Shown here: positions 35,268-47,747 of the stretch, piece by piece
Layout: each line of letters starts with the position of its first letter
Numbering within the stretch: the first letter of the stretch is position 1
NCBI RefSeq assembly: GCF_030052815.1
Contig: NC_079504.1
Coordinates: 88,488,781 to 88,552,780, forward strand
DNA length: 64,000 bases
Direction of reading: 5' to 3'
DNA from: Hevea brasiliensis
Lineage: Eukaryota > Streptophyta > Magnoliopsida > Malpighiales > Euphorbiaceae
The notes under the pieces: model-generated
The model's database searches: none
What the model saw: the letters and a program-made list of their open reading frames with translations, nothing else
Told to the model about the DNA's origin: nothing
Position numbers and translations under genes: made by a program

Positions 35268-36239
35268 TTGATTGGTTATTTTGATCAGAATATAGACTCC
35301 ACATCGCAGAGAGCGGTCGATGAGGAGGTGGAGAGTCATTCTCCATCTATGACTGACCCTGGAGACAGGAAGGAACTTGCTCCACCTGTACCTGAGACAC
35401 CAGTACAGCGTCCACTAGTCACATTTCAGCAAATGGCTGAATTCTTTAGACAGATGGTAGGAGTTATGCCACCACCACCACCTCCACATCAAACATCTCA
35501 TTTGGAGAAACTCATGAAGTTTGGAGCAGTGGATTTTCTGGGAAAAAGGGAAGATGATTTTGTCACAGCTGAAAACTGGTTGGACAGAATCGGAAGAGTT
35601 TTAAAACAACTTCACTATACTCCAGAGCAGAGTTTGGAAGCTGCTATATCACTATTGCAAGATGATGCATACCAATGGTGGGATATAGTGACTAGTGAGG
35701 TGCCACTAGAGCAAGTAACTTGGGATTTATTTCTCACTGAGTTCATAAAGAAGTATGTGGGAAGTGTATACCTGGAAGAGAGAAGAAGGGAATTTATTAC
35801 CCTACGACAGAGACAGCTGATAGTGGCTGAATATGAAGGAGAATTTGTCAGACTAAGCCACTATGGGGGAGAAATAGTCCCTAATGAGGCCGAGAGATAC
35901 AGGAGATTTAAGGAAGGGCTCAATGATAATATTAAAATAATGATTACAGCATTAGGGATTACTGACTTTGCCAAGTTAGTTGAAGCTGCACTGAAAGTAG
36001 AGAGAGTTAGAGTAAGTGAACAGAATAGAAAAGATAGGCAGCGTAAGAGGAAAGTTGGACCAGGGCAGTCCAGTATATCAACTGATAATAAAAAGTTTAA
36101 AGGTTCACAGGACCAAACACAGAGTCAGAGAAGTCAGTTTGGAATATCTATAGCTAGCTCCCTGGACACAGTAATAAGGGGATCAGCCCTAATGCTAGAA
36201 TGTATGCACTGTGGTAAGAGACACAGAGGAGAATGTTGA
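35268..36239 (+). pseudogene. gag: Element F gag polyprotein, broken at the zinc knuckle
   Basis: A 323-codon frame, open from a TAA at 35,244; the first in-frame ATG is at 35,349. A proline-rich start (VMPPPPPPHQ) is followed by the retrotransposon-gag capsid domain, residues about 85-245: EKLMKFGAVDF, AENWLDRIGRVLKQL, DDAYQWWD, TEFIKKYV and EYEGEFVRLSHYGG, all typical landmarks. A basic linker (RKDRQRKRKVG) leads to a first knuckle CMHCGKRHRGEC. The frame closes at a TGA (36,237-36,239) where relatives have Trp, so this is a TGG to TGA change. Past it the second knuckle, CFKCGAIYHFI-x-DC, is still readable with one more stop. The capsid domain itself is intact. Confidence 0.88.
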
Positions 36240-37133
36240 CTGTTAAAGGGAGAGTGTTTCAAGTGTGGGGCTATATATCATTTTATATGAGATTGCCCCC
36301 AGAGGAGTGACTTAACAGCCCCAGTACAAGCTGATGGACCTACCCCCACAATGTAAAAGTGTAGACGATCTGGAAAATTAGAGACGGCTGAAATTTCACA
36401 GAAGGCTATTTCTGAGATGGTCGAAAGATCGAAAGTCAGAGTGACACCAAAAGTGTATGCCATAGAAGCTAGAGAGGAGCCAGACCTAGACATTGATAAA
36501 ACAATATAAGGAAATGAAGAAGTAAGGAAATAACAGACACATCAGGTAAGTATACTATATTATCTGTAAAGAAAGAAATTCAAATTCAAATGGATAAATC
36601 TGAACAAGATATTCTAGTTATTAACCATTAGACCACAGTATGATGGGAAATAGGATATGGTTTATAAAAAAATTGACCCAAGATGGGAGGCATTATTATT
36701 AACTGACAGAATTAGAGTGGATTTTAAGACGATAGTAACCATAGTAGAATGAAAATCACTTACAAATATTAAGTTGAGTGGAATAGTAAAAATTTAAAAA
36801 GGTAAATCAATTCTAAAAAGTGAAGTCAAGAAAGATAAGATGTTAGAAAATATGATCTATTGGGATATACCGTGGTAACTAAGCAATATTTTAGATGTTT
36901 GTGCTGTAAGCTGCAGATTACAGTACCGACTTGGGGCTATTATGTAGAGCTATGTATTTCCGATAGTAAATCAAGATAAGGATAAAATTTTAAAACTAAG
37001 ACTAGTGAGACAGATTAAAGAGGAAGTAAAGTATTATAATACACAAAAATGCGAAAAGACAGAGATAGCTGTTCCTCGATTATTTACACTGAGTAAATTT
37101 CAAGGACGAAATTTTTATTTAGAGGGGAAGAGT
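36240..37133 (+). other. Element F tail: knuckle 2, gag-protease linker, pol deleted
   Basis: After knuckle 2 (36,258-36,299) the frame reads through the usual gag-protease linker (VRVTPKVYAIEAREEPDLD, about 36,438-36,490) and then stops. Protease, RT, RNase H and integrase are absent. About 600 bp of non-coding DNA follow, sharing a short block with E (36,907-36,930). The polypurine tract AGAGGGGAAGAGT is at 37,121-37,133. Confidence 0.75.
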
Positions 37134-40100
37134 TGTAACATCCTCCCTGTACGTAGTTTATACGTTTTGTTGCTCTGGTGACCTAATGTCTGTCCGAAAA
37201 AGTCAAGATATTTAGAACTACACTTCGGTGATAGTGAATAGACATATAATGATGAAATAAATAAAAAAATACAAAAATTAAAGAAAAATAAAAGAAAGAA
37301 AATGAAAATAAGTTAAACAAGCTAGCACTGTAGCGATGGGTGACCGCACTGGGAAGGCCATTGCCGACTCCAGGACCGCAGGAAACCCTCGGAATTAAAT
37401 TTCTAGACATAATTAAAGGTTTATTAAAATATAATTGACACTAGAAATATCAAAGAAAAATTAATAAATTAGTATAAAGAAAAATAAAAAATTGAGAAAT
37501 AGACAAAAATCGGTGTTATAGAAAAATCGGGAATACAACCCGAAGAGGGGCATTTTGGTCATTTGACACCTAGAGTTGCCTTTTGACCTCAATGTCCATT
37601 AAAAATAAATAATATTACACTTTGAAAATGTCATAAAAAATAAAAATGAGGTACATAATGTAAATAAAGAAAGAATGGTGGAAAAATTGTAATTTAGGAA
37701 ACTTTGGATAATTAATTCTTTAATCCAAGTTAGTGCTCCACTAACTCCTAATTTGGGACACCAATATAAGCCTTTGGACAGCAGAATGCATCATCTTCAA
37801 CCTTAGGAACCAACCAGCCAAAAGCCTCCATTGAAGAACTCCCATGGCCGAATTGAAGAAACCTCCATGCACCCATGATTTACACTTCTTTTCCACTTGG
37901 TTTCTTCATTAAAGCTTGCACAATCACCTTAAGGAAGCTTTTGGGAGCAAGAAAGGAAGGATTTGGTGAGGTTTGGGGAAAGCTTGCAAGAGGTAAGTGT
38001 CCAAATCCCCTCCCTTTCTTTAGTAAACTTCATATTTAGGTTGAGGTGAGTTGAATGGTGAAGAGAATGAAAGAATTTATTGAGTTATTGAATTGTTCAA
38101 TTTTGGTAGCCATGAGAACCTAAGTTGCTTGAGTTTTTCTTACCTCTAGTGGATGGAAATAAATGTTGATTTAGTCATTTTAAAGTTGTAGTAATTTAGT
38201 TTCTATGTATATGTATATTGAGTACTTGAAATCAAGGGTTTGAAAAGCCATTTGAATACCTTAGCCAACTGCCACTTTTGGCAGACTTTAAATTCATGAA
38301 TTAATGTTTGATTTCATGAATTTTCTTAATGAATTATGGTGAAGATGAATAGAGGGCAGTATATGTGAAGTAATGATTGGGAAGTATATATAATTATTAA
38401 GTGTTTTCATGTATATGTTATGTTGAATTTAACTTTGTGAATTAGGATTGTATAATGTACATAGAGCACTTGTATATTCTGCCCAAATGGACATGATTGA
38501 GATATGATGAATGGTATAGAAGTGTTATGAATGTATATTTGTAGTTTTGGGAGGAGGAGAAGTGTCATTTGGAAGTGTTCTTTATGTGCAGATTGTGTGT
38601 TGTGAAGGTAGTAGGTAAATTGAACCATAAGTGACAATTGGTGACCCCAATTGGTATGAGGCCAATGGGAGATGAAACTAGACACAAAATAAGCCAACTT
38701 TTACATAGAAATTTTGCCAAAATTTGGCCAAAAAATTGACCTTAAAAATGACCTAATCCGGAATTGGTAATGTGCAAGCCCAGATTTTTGACTATATGAA
38801 CAGTAGTCACTAAGATGACCATAACTCACTCAAAACAGGTCCAAATGACCTAAAATTTATACCATGGAAAGCTTAGACATTGAGCTACAATTCTTATGAA
38901 GACACCAAAGCCTAGAAATGGCCAGAACCAAGTCAAATTGCTTGCCCAAGTTAGGGTACCAAAACTACCAGAACTGAATTTGACCTAAAATTGACCAAAT
39001 TTTGCACTAAAGATGCAATCTGTCCAGCTTTAGTTAATTGACCATATCTTGGTCTATACAACTCAGAATGACCTGAAATTTTTGCCAAAAGTTCAATAAG
39101 ACATAGAGCTACAATTTTTCTTCTTTGACTAGAAGCTAAAAATCAAGAAAAATAGGACATTAAGCTAGAATAATTTAGCACACTAAAACTAAAAATTTGA
39201 CATTAACATACAATGAAACTTTGAAGTAATTTGGCAATAAATGCCAACTTGTGAGAATTGTAAATTGCATTATATTGGTAGCATATTGAAATGCAAATTG
39301 TGACATATTGATACTAGAATCAACTTATCCATGATGTCTAAAAAGGTCAACACTTGCATTGACTTGTGAATTGCATAATAACTAGTAAACCCTAAAAAAA
39401 TAAAGAATTAAACAATCAATTTGTAATATGACCTGGTTTGCCTAGTTGACTAGTTTGAATAGGTTGGCATGCCAATAGGATTCTGACAGCTATTCTGTAA
39501 ATGGCTTCACGCCGTACTGTGTTTTCTGGCTTATTATGCCATACTATGATTTTAATAGCCTATGGCTATACGGATTGTGTTATTATACTCGGTTTAATGC
39601 CTGATTAATTATATGGCTTTTTAGCTGCACTGTTTGCACACTAGGAGATACTTTGTGACCGATGGTGTGATGGCCCGAGGTACTAGGTACCTAGTGCTAG
39701 TATATCCATTTATCCAGTCTAGTAAGTGTATAGGCTACACGGGCGGTTAATTTAAGTGTTATTAAATTCAGATCGTTAAACTAAGTGTATTAACATGCAG
39801 TACAACTAAATTAACTATAAATAAAATATGCTTAATAAAAACATGAAAAGCTTTAGATGAACAATCTTATTAAAGATTTTTAAAGAATTAGTCTGCAAAG
39901 ACTATAGGCATCGAAAATCATAAACAATTAATTTATTTTATTTTAGTTTATTTCTCTTTATAATTGGCACCACTAAGCAAAATTGCTTAGCGCGTTGCTT
40001 TTGTAATGCATAGGTATTGGAGACACAGTTGGGGAGCCCAGCAGACCTACGACCAGGTGAGACATCAGATTTGCATAGGAGTCCAGAGTCATCTGCACTG

Positions 40101-40618
40101 CATTGCATATATGGTAGGACTTAGGATATCTTGTATTTTGTACTTCTGTTGTATTTTGAAATTCGGCCCTATATTTTGTAATATTATGAAAGCTCTAAAG
40201 TTTGTAATATTTTATACATATTAAATAACAAAGAGATTTTCTGGATATATTTGAATTATTATGAACTATATTATGGAACTGTTTAATGACTGTGAAAGTC
40301 TATTCACTTTACTAAGAAGTTGAGATAGTGAATGAATTGTGATTTTGAGAATACTATATTGAGACCGTTTTTAACAGGTGCAGAAGAACTGTTTATTTAA
40401 TTTACAGACGGCACTTTGCTAGATTTTTGTTAAAAATTTTGCAACACTCAGTTTGATCAAAACATAAAATAATAAACAATCATGATATAAATTTTACACA
40501 ACGGTTTCCTAAATCAAATTGAGTATCCAGAAAATAAGATAATCACAGACTAAGTGCTCCGGCACGCCGTGTGGCACGCCTTACTCTGCTACACTGTAGA
40601 CGGGTGAGGGGTGTTATA
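37134..40618 (+). repeat. 3' LTR of element F
   Basis: Same length as the 5' LTR; ends GGGGTGTTATA where the 5' copy has GTTACA. It contains a 5S-like module (37,311-37,346), TATA (37,763-37,770), splice-donor-like AGAGGTAAGTG (37,989-37,999) and hairpin 1 (39,973-39,990). Confidence 0.93.
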
Positions 40619-42357
40619 GAGTTGACAAAAGAGGTTTATGCACAACTTGTTTTTAATTGAATTTGTTTTGAATATTTTACGTAATTAAATTATTTTATTT
40701 TTCCTTATGCACTATGTTTATCAATTATGGGATTTATTTCAATGATTATTAAAATTGGTATAGCAAGCATGAGTTTAGTTTTGTGAAATATTATTTCAAT
40801 AATTATTGAATATTGTTTTGGACTAGATAAATTATGTTTGGAAAATTGCGTTGGAATTATGTTTTGAATTGTGACGGGCAATTTGCATGAATAAAATACA
40901 AAATTTTGTTTTGGATTGTGATGAGCATAAAAAATTGTGGAATATTGGAATTGATCTTGAATTAATATTGTGTTGTGATTTATGCTCACAAAAAGGACAA
41001 CGAAATGCATGATATGGTTTTATATCTTACTATAGATGCTTGACTAGGTTATTACCCATCTCTATATCATTTGTTGATGAGACAATGGAGTTAGCTTTGT
41101 TTTGTTTTGAATACCATGGTATGTGCACGGGCTTAGATCCTCCTCTTATTAGAGGTTAGATCTAAGTACTTGTTATTGGCCTGTCGGAAGTTTCATTATT
41201 GTGTTGTGTATTGTGCAAGATGATTCGACCTCCCCGACCATAGGGAGTTAGAAACTCAATTCGACCTCCCCGACCTTAGAGAGTTAGAATCACCCCAAAT
41301 ATGGCCCTTTCGGATTAGTCTTGCATAGTTAGTGAGATAAAGAATGGGTTTTGATTGATAAGAAATTGTGATTTTAAATGAGATTGTGCACAAATAATTT
41401 TGTTAAAATAATTGTTTATTTCCATAATTGTAGGAATTATTTTTATTGTTCAGTTATGATTTGACAAATTGAAATTTTGATCAAGGTTATTTTAACAAGT
41501 GACTATTATTATTAGCAATGAAAATTTTGACATTTGGAAATTGGTTAAGTTTCAAGATTCCAAAATTTTTGGTATAATTATTGTCAATGTATATTGTATT
41601 ACATTTTAAATTATAGTTGTGCACCACTAAGTTCACCACTCAGCGATAGCTTTGTATGCTGTCGTAGGTGAGAGTAGAGATAGAGCAGTTGAGTGAGATT
41701 CCTGCAGCTGCACCTTGAAGACTGCTTGTGACTAGCCTCGAGTATATTATAGGTATAGCCTTGTATATTAGATTTTGATTATGCATGTAAATATATGTGT
41801 GTAAATTAATTGAGCAGTTGTACAAAAACTCTTGTAACATTATTTTGGTATTTAATGAAATGCAAATTATTGTAATGTTCAAACTTATTTTTGAGTTTTG
41901 TAATAAATGTAAATTAATTTTTCTTTAGTGGAATATGAATGAAGTCATTTAATATTATATTTGAAGACAATTGAATTGAGAATTGTTTTGAATTATGGAG
42001 TTGGGAGAAATGATGTTGATTTGTGTTATGGAAGTGGTTGATTTTGATGAAATGAATTATTGGAAGTGTTTTTATAGGTGTTTAAAGAACTATTTTTCCC
42101 AAATATAGACGGCACTCTGCCGAAAATTTTTCAAAATTTGCTTAAAAATAAAAATATATAAAAATTTTAACTAGTCTTTAAACTTCAAGTAAAAGTTTTT
42201 AATTCCTACCAAAAGTGCTCGCCACCTTCGAAAAGTAAGAGAATTTTTTTAAAATCCCTTATAGTATATTTAATGGGTTACCGATAGGCAAAGTACGGTA
42301 ATTCATTAGATGTACTACGGGATCATGTTACATATTGTTGAGGGGTAGGGTGTGACA
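40619..42357 (+). repeat. Element B 3' LTR, second segment
   Basis: Resumes after F and aligns with 25,190-26,926. It has the CTCCC/GGGAG doublet (41,227 and 41,263) and decayed hairpin 1 (41,627-41,643), and ends GGGGTAGGGTGTGACA at the A chromodomain. Confidence 0.92.
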
Positions 42358-43870
42358 AGCTTCCTGGCCTGAATAATGGTTCCACAGTACTTTTACCAGT
42401 GGTATCTGCTTGTTCCTCAGCTACTTCACCTCATATGCTAGAATCTCTATGGGTTCTTCCTTATATGTGAGGTCTGGGTTTACCTCAATCTCTTCTACTG
42501 GTAGTACATGAGATGGGTCGGATCTATACCTCCTTAACATAGACACATGGAAGACGTTATGTATCTTTTCCAACTCTAGAGGTAGTGCCAATCGGTATGC
42601 CAGAGGAGTCACTCTTTCCAGAACCTCATATGGTCCAATGAAATGAGGACTCAATTTCCCCTTTCTGCCAAATCTCATAATTTTCTTCCAAGGGAAAACC
42701 TTGAGGAATACTTTATCACCTACTGCATATTCAATATCCCTTCTTTTCAAATCAATATAAGACGTCTGACAGTTTGATGCAGCCTTGAGTTGATCTCTGA
42801 TCAGTCTAATCTTTTCCTTTATCTGCTGAACAATTTCTAGCCTAATTATCTTTCTTTCGCCCACTTCATCCCAACATAGGGGAGTTCTGCACTTTCTGCC
42901 ATACAAAGCTTCATATGGAGGCATCCCAATGCTTAATTGATAGTTGTTATTGTAAGCAAACTCAATCAAAGGCAAGTGTGTATTCCAACTACCCTCAAAC
43001 TCAATTACACAAGCCAGAAGCATATCCTCCAATATTTGAATTACCCTCCCAGATTGGCCATCTGTCTGTGGGTGGAATGCTGTACTGAAGTTTAATCTAG
43101 TTCCTAGGGCTCTCTGAAGACTACCCCAGAATTTAGAAGTGAACCTAGGATCTCTATCAGACACAATTGATACTGGCACTCCATGCAGCCTTACAAACTC
43201 ATCAATATATAGTTTGACCAATCTCTCTAAGCTATAGTCCATCTAAACTGGCAGAAAATGAGCAGACTTGGTCAATCTATCCACTATGACCCATACTGCA
43301 TCATGGCTCTTCTGTGTCCTCAGAAGTCCCATCACAAAATCTATGGTTATTTGTTCCCATTTCCACTCAAGTACTAGCAATGGATGTAGTAAACCAGCTG
43401 GGACTTTATGTTCTGCCTTCACTTGCTGATAAGTTAGGCATTTGGAGATAAAATCAGCTATATCCCTTTTCATACCCATCCACCAGTAATGCTCCTTTAA
43501 CCCTCTGTACATTTTAGTGCCACCAGGGTGCATAGTAAAAGGAGACTCATGTGCTTCCCTCATAATGATCTATCTCAAGTCAACATCATTAGGAACGCAC
43601 ATTCTACCCTAGTGTAGCAATAGGCCATCATCTCTCATTGAGAATTTAGGTTTATTGCCCTACAGGACTTCTTTCAGTAGTTTCTGATATTTTCCATCAT
43701 TCTGTGTAGCCATTCTAATATGATCAATCAACATTGGCTGTACATGCCATGCAACTACTGTCTGTTCCTCATCATTTACTTCTAAGCTGGCTTGCAGTGC
43801 TTTCAATTCATGCACCATGGACAAAGGAGAAACTCTTAGACTTGCCATAGTCTTATGACTTAAGGTGTCA
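42358..43870 (-). pseudogene. pol: Element A integrase and first half of chromodomain
   Basis: Minus-strand integrase in two main blocks. The zinc-binding part reads EAHESPFTMHPGG and FISKCLTYQQVKAEH, where the last Cys of the usual CxxC is Tyr. The core has ITIDFVMGLL, VSIVSDRDPRFTSKFW and HPQTDGQSG; the catalytic Glu of D-x35-E is Gly (GGG at 43,048-43,050). The C-terminal region (EFAYNNNYQLS, KGKLSPHFIGPYEVLERV, HNVFHVSMLRRYRSDPSHV) is well kept. Stops lie at about 43,240 and 42,418. The chromodomain start (LRNKQIPLVKVLWNHYSGQE) reaches the B insertion. Catalytically dead. Confidence 0.9.
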
Positions 43871-44287
43871 GTCACCACATTAGCTTTCCCTGGTTGGTAG
43901 TCTATTAGACAATCATAGTCCTTTATCAGCTTTAACCATCTCCTTTGTCTCAAATTCAATTCTTTCTGGGTGCCCAAGTACTTTACTCTTGTGATCTGTG
44001 TAGATGTAACACTTCTCTCCATATAGATAATATTGCCAGATCTTCAGAGCAAATACAATGGCAGCAAGCTCCAAGTCATGGGTCAGATAGTTCCTCTCAT
44101 GCGATTTTAGCTGGCGTGATGCATATGTAATTACATTTCGATCTTGCATCAGCACACAGCCTAACCCATTGTGAGAAGCATCACTATAAACTGTGTATTC
44201 TTTACCCGGGGTAGGTAAAGTCAGGACTAGAACTTCAGTCAAACATCTCTTCAGTTCATCAAAACTCTACTAGCATTTATCTGTCCA
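43850..44287 (-). pseudogene. pol: Element A RNase H domain
   Basis: [17 protein letters not shown] carries the first acidic residue, [15 protein letters not shown] the Glu, and [10 protein letters not shown] the Asp-His pair. The end motif NVVTDTLSHK is at about 43,875. A frameshift near 43,980 separates DHKS from [16 protein letters not shown]. It lies between RT and integrase, the usual Ty3/gypsy order. Confidence 0.85.
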
Positions 44288-45250
44288 CTAAAATTTTACA
44301 TCTTTTCGAAGCAGCTTAGTCAGTGGAGAAGCTAACATGGAAAATCCCTTCACAAACCGATAGTAGTATCCAGCTAAACCCAGAAAACTATGAATTTCTG
44401 TGATATTTCTGGGTGGCTTCCAATTAAGGGTAGCTTCAATCTTATTGGGATCTGCCTTAATACCCTCTGCCGATACTATGTGCCCCAAGAAAGAAACTTT
44501 TGTTAGCCAAAATTCACATTTTGACAATTTGGCGTATAGTTGTTTCTCCCTCAAAGTCTGTAGCACAATCCACAGATGTCTATCATGCTCCTTTACACTC
44601 TTAGAATAGACCAAAATGTCATCAATGAATAGCACCACAAACTGATCTAGGTATGGCATGAAGATAATGTTCATCAAGTCCATAAATGCAACTGGAGCAT
44701 TAGTTAACCCGAATGGCATGACCAGGAACTTATAATGGCCATATCGAGTTTTGAAAGTAGTTTTTGGGATACTCTGCTCTTGCACCTTCAGCTGATAATA
44801 GCAAGATCTTAAGTCAATTTTGGAGAACACAACTGCACCCTTTAGTTGATCAAATAGGTCATTAATGTGGGGCAATGCGTATCTATTCTTTATTATCACC
44901 TTATTCAACTGTCAGTAGTCAATACACAAGTGGAAAGTACCATCTTTCTTCTTAACAAACAACACTAGCACTCCCTAAGGTGATAGACTAGGGTGAATGA
45001 AGCCCTTATCAAGCAACTCTTGCAACTGTATTTTCAATTCTTTTAGTTCTGCTGGTACCATTCTGTATGGTGTTATGGAGATTGGGTCCACACCAGGCAT
45101 AACATCAACCTCAAACTGCACTTCTCTTTCCGAAGGTAATCCTGACAACTCATCAGGAAACACATTTGGAAAGTCACATACGGTAGGGATATCCCTTATT
45201 ACTGGACTCCCCACTTGGGTGTTTACCACATGTGCCAAGTATGCTTCACA
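44288..45250 (-). pseudogene. pol: Element A reverse transcriptase
   Basis: Begins around VCDFPNVFPDELSGLP and continues through DVMPGVDPISITPYRM and LLDKGFIHPS. Then comes [11 protein letters not shown] with the first Asp, [17 protein letters not shown], and the catalytic [11 protein letters not shown], with the Asp pair at 44,618-44,629. The thumb and linker regions follow ([27 protein letters not shown]). Two stops interrupt the palm: TAG where relatives have Trp (SP-x-GVLVLF, near 44,974) and TGA where Arg is expected (DY-x-QLNK, near 44,912). All catalytic Asp residues are present, but the frame is broken. Confidence 0.92.
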
Positions 45251-45665
45251 CCCCTTTCTGATCATTTTTCTGGCCAGTGCAGCCGAAATAATGTTTGACG
45301 GCAATAGTTGTCTCTCCCTGTGCATTACCACATCACCGTACTGAGGGAGACCAAAAGTGACTGTCTTCAGTCTACAGTCAATCATGGCATGATGCTTGGA
45401 TAACCAATCCATGCCCAAAATGATGTCATAATCTTTGAAGGGCATTTCAATCAGATCAGACAGAAAAGTATGTCCTTGGATCACCAAAGGACAATCTCTA
45501 TACATTTTATTTACCCTGACCTCTTGTCTAAGCGGACTCATTACTAGCACCTCAAAATCCATAAGAGTAAGTAGAACCCGGAACAAATAACACAAGTACA
45601 TCTTGATGAAAGGTGGAGAAGGTACCAACAACTATGTCTGAAGTCTCAGCCTCTTCTTACTGTCT
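45251..45665 (-). pseudogene. pol: Element A protease, active site lost
   Basis: The frame reads DIVVGTFSTFHQDVLVLF-VPGSTYSY, so the active-site Asp of the expected DPGST/DSGS motif is Val (GTT at 45,582-45,584). A frameshift follows. The fold continues with HTFLSDLIEMPFKDYDIILG, MDWLSKHHAMIDC. Element B keeps the Asp at this position. Confidence 0.82.
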
Positions 45666-46859
45666 CATTATATACTCTTTAGCTGGAGCTTGCACAAGCT
45701 GATTTACTGCGCTCTAACTTCCAAGGGTACAACCTCTGCCTCTGCCTCTGCCTTTCCTAGCTGGCTATGAACCCCTCAGTGTAAATGCTTGGGCCGATCC
45801 CTCTGATGTGGCAGATGGTCCAGAGCAGCATGGACTGGTACAATCTTTTGCAAAATGTCCAATTCCTCCACAGTTAAAACATGCGCTTATGGCCTTGAAG
45901 CATACCCCAGCATGTGTCCCACCACAGGTCTCGCATTGGTGGACCGATAAGCTGGGTCTGCTGATCAGATCTGGGTAGTCTCTAGCCAGAAAATCTGCCT
46001 CTGCCAGATTTACGGGAGCTAGATCCCCAAAAATTCTCTCTCTTCCCAGAACCACTTTCAGGTGCTTGATCAATGGCCTTTTCAGTCTTCTCTTTCTCTT
46101 GTGTACCCTTCTTAACTGATCCTTCCTTTTCAATTCTTTCTACCTCAAGGACTTGTGAAATTAGCTCAGAGAAATTTTGGTGTTTGAACCCCACTACTTG
46201 AATTCTCAAGCTAGGTCTCAACCTAGCCTCAAACCTCTTGGACCGATCTTTGGGGGTGGAAACTAAGTTCCCAGCATAATAGCTCAGCCTAGAGAAGTCT
46301 CGCTCATACTCTGCTATCATTTTGTCCCTTTGCTTCAAATTTAGGAATTCTTGTAGCTTCAAGTCTACATAAGTGTCGAGGACCCATTTTCTGCCTGAAT
46401 TCGCTCAGAAAAACTACCCAGGTGAGGACTGGTGGCTCTACCAGGCTGTGGGGGATGGTCTTCTACAATTCATAGGCATCCCCTTGCAGAAGTGATACAA
46501 AATACTCAAATTCTGCACACTGTAATTTTTAAAAACCCCTTTCCATTTTCTCTAACTACTATTCTGCTTCCAGTGGATCCACTGTTCCTTTGAATTCTAT
46601 AACCCCAAATTTCATTAGCTTCTCATACTGTCTTGCTGGGGGATGTGGTTGTGTTGTAGGGGTTTGTGTTTGTGCTGGTGTTGGCAAGTTCCTAGCCATT
46701 TGCTAAAATAAGGCAGCCATCTGCTGTGCAAACTGAGCAAGAAACTGTGATGCTTGAGGGAGCTGGAGTGGCTAACCCACTCACATTCTGGAGTGCTGGG
46801 GCGTCCCTTTGTGCCTTAGCATTAACAGACTGTTCCACGGAATGATCTCCTTCTTCCAT
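45666..46859 (-). pseudogene. gag: Element A gag, frameshifted
   Basis: ATG at 46,857-46,859 (MEEGDHSVEQ). It continues in pieces: QFAQQMAALF-x-QMARN, the proline/threonine-rich TPTTQPHPPARQ, and the capsid start YEKLMKFGVIEFKGTVDPLE. After a damaged centre come LKQRDKMIAEYERDFSRLSYYA and the C-terminal zinc knuckles, CETCGGTHAGVC and CFNCGGIGHFAKDC (about 45,850-45,935). At least two frameshifts (near 46,040 and 46,780) and a stop break it. The knuckles bind genomic RNA in functional relatives. Confidence 0.88.
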
Positions 46860-47029
46860 TTCAATTTCACTAATTTTCTGCTTTCTGATAACAAATACAA
46901 GGAGGTTGACCTCTGTTAGTGCATATTCATGATGTAAATATGTCATATACATCAATTTAGGACACTTGAGCAGTTGTCCTTATCACAAGAAATATTCACA
47001 ATCATAAACAAAACTTATTTCAAAACCAC

Positions 47030-47041
47030 GCTCTGATACCA
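47030..47041 (-). other. Primer binding site of element A
   Basis: Minus-strand TGGTATCAGAGC, 8 nt from the 5' LTR end. Confidence 0.92.
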
Positions 47042-47729
47042 CTAAAACATGTCACACCTTACCCCTCCATAAAGCATAACATAATCCCGTAGTATACTTA
47101 ATGAATTACTAAACTTCGCCTACCGATAATCCATTAAATGTACTTCAAGGGATTTTAAAACAATTTTACTTCTTTTTGAAGGTGGCGAGCACTTTTAACA
47201 GGTATTGAAAACTTTTAATTTAAGTTTAAATGCTAGGTAAAATTTTTGACAAAAATTATTTTTCTGCAATTTTGTAAAAATTTCAGTAGAGTGCCGGCTA
47301 TAATTGAGAAAAATAAAAAATTTAAACCTGTAGAAAAGCACTTCCAAATAAGTTTCAATCACACCCCAACCTCCAAATATTTCAAACCAACATCCTCAAC
47401 AACAATTCAATTCAAAATCCAAAATTCAAATCAAAATTGTCATCTCAAAGATTTAAAAATAACTCATACACATTGCATTCAAAATATTTAATGTACATTC
47501 ACAAATTTAATTTACAGATATAAAATCTCAAAAAATAATATTATTACATATTTACTGTACAACTACTCAGTTTTACATCAATACATATGATACTAAGCTA
47601 TTTACATCAAAATAATTACAAAGGTATAAATAATACCCATACCAAAAATTAGTGCAGTCCTTGCCAATTCAGCAGCTCACTCTGCTGCTTCTTCCTTTCC
47701 CCTACATGCGATAGTAAAAGAAGCTATTG

Positions 47730-47747
47730 CTGAGTATAATTACTCAG
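47730..47747 (-). repeat. Conserved LTR hairpin 1, A 5' LTR
   Basis: Minus-strand CTGAGTA-ATTA-TACTCAG, a perfect 7-bp stem; the loop differs from every other copy. Confidence 0.6.

Larger units (their letters stand above)
31683..40618 (+). mobile_element. Element F: gag-only retrotransposon with 3.5-kb LTRs
   Basis: Inserted in the B 3' LTR, with flanks GAGTC (31,678-31,682) and GAGTT (40,619-40,623), one base apart. LTRs 31,683-35,167 and 37,134-40,618 are both 3,485 bp but differ at 8 of the first 60 positions, so the insertion is not recent. The internal region is only 1,966 bp: PBS, gag, a short tail and the polypurine tract. The layout (long LTRs, gag, no pol) resembles TR-GAG elements, which must borrow pol proteins. 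Confidence 0.92.
4419..42357 (+). mobile_element. Element B: Tekay-type retrotransposon with decayed pol
   Basis: Inserted in the A chromodomain with exact target duplications AGCTT at 4,414-4,418 and 42,358-42,362. The 5' LTR is 4,419-26,926 (split by C), the internal region 26,927-29,451, and the 3' LTR 29,452-42,357 (split by F). After removing insertions the LTRs are close to 3.94 and 3.97 kb. It has a PBS, gag and protease remnants, the end of pol and a polypurine tract, but the RT-RNase H region is missing or unrecognisable, so it could not move alone. Confidence 0.92.
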
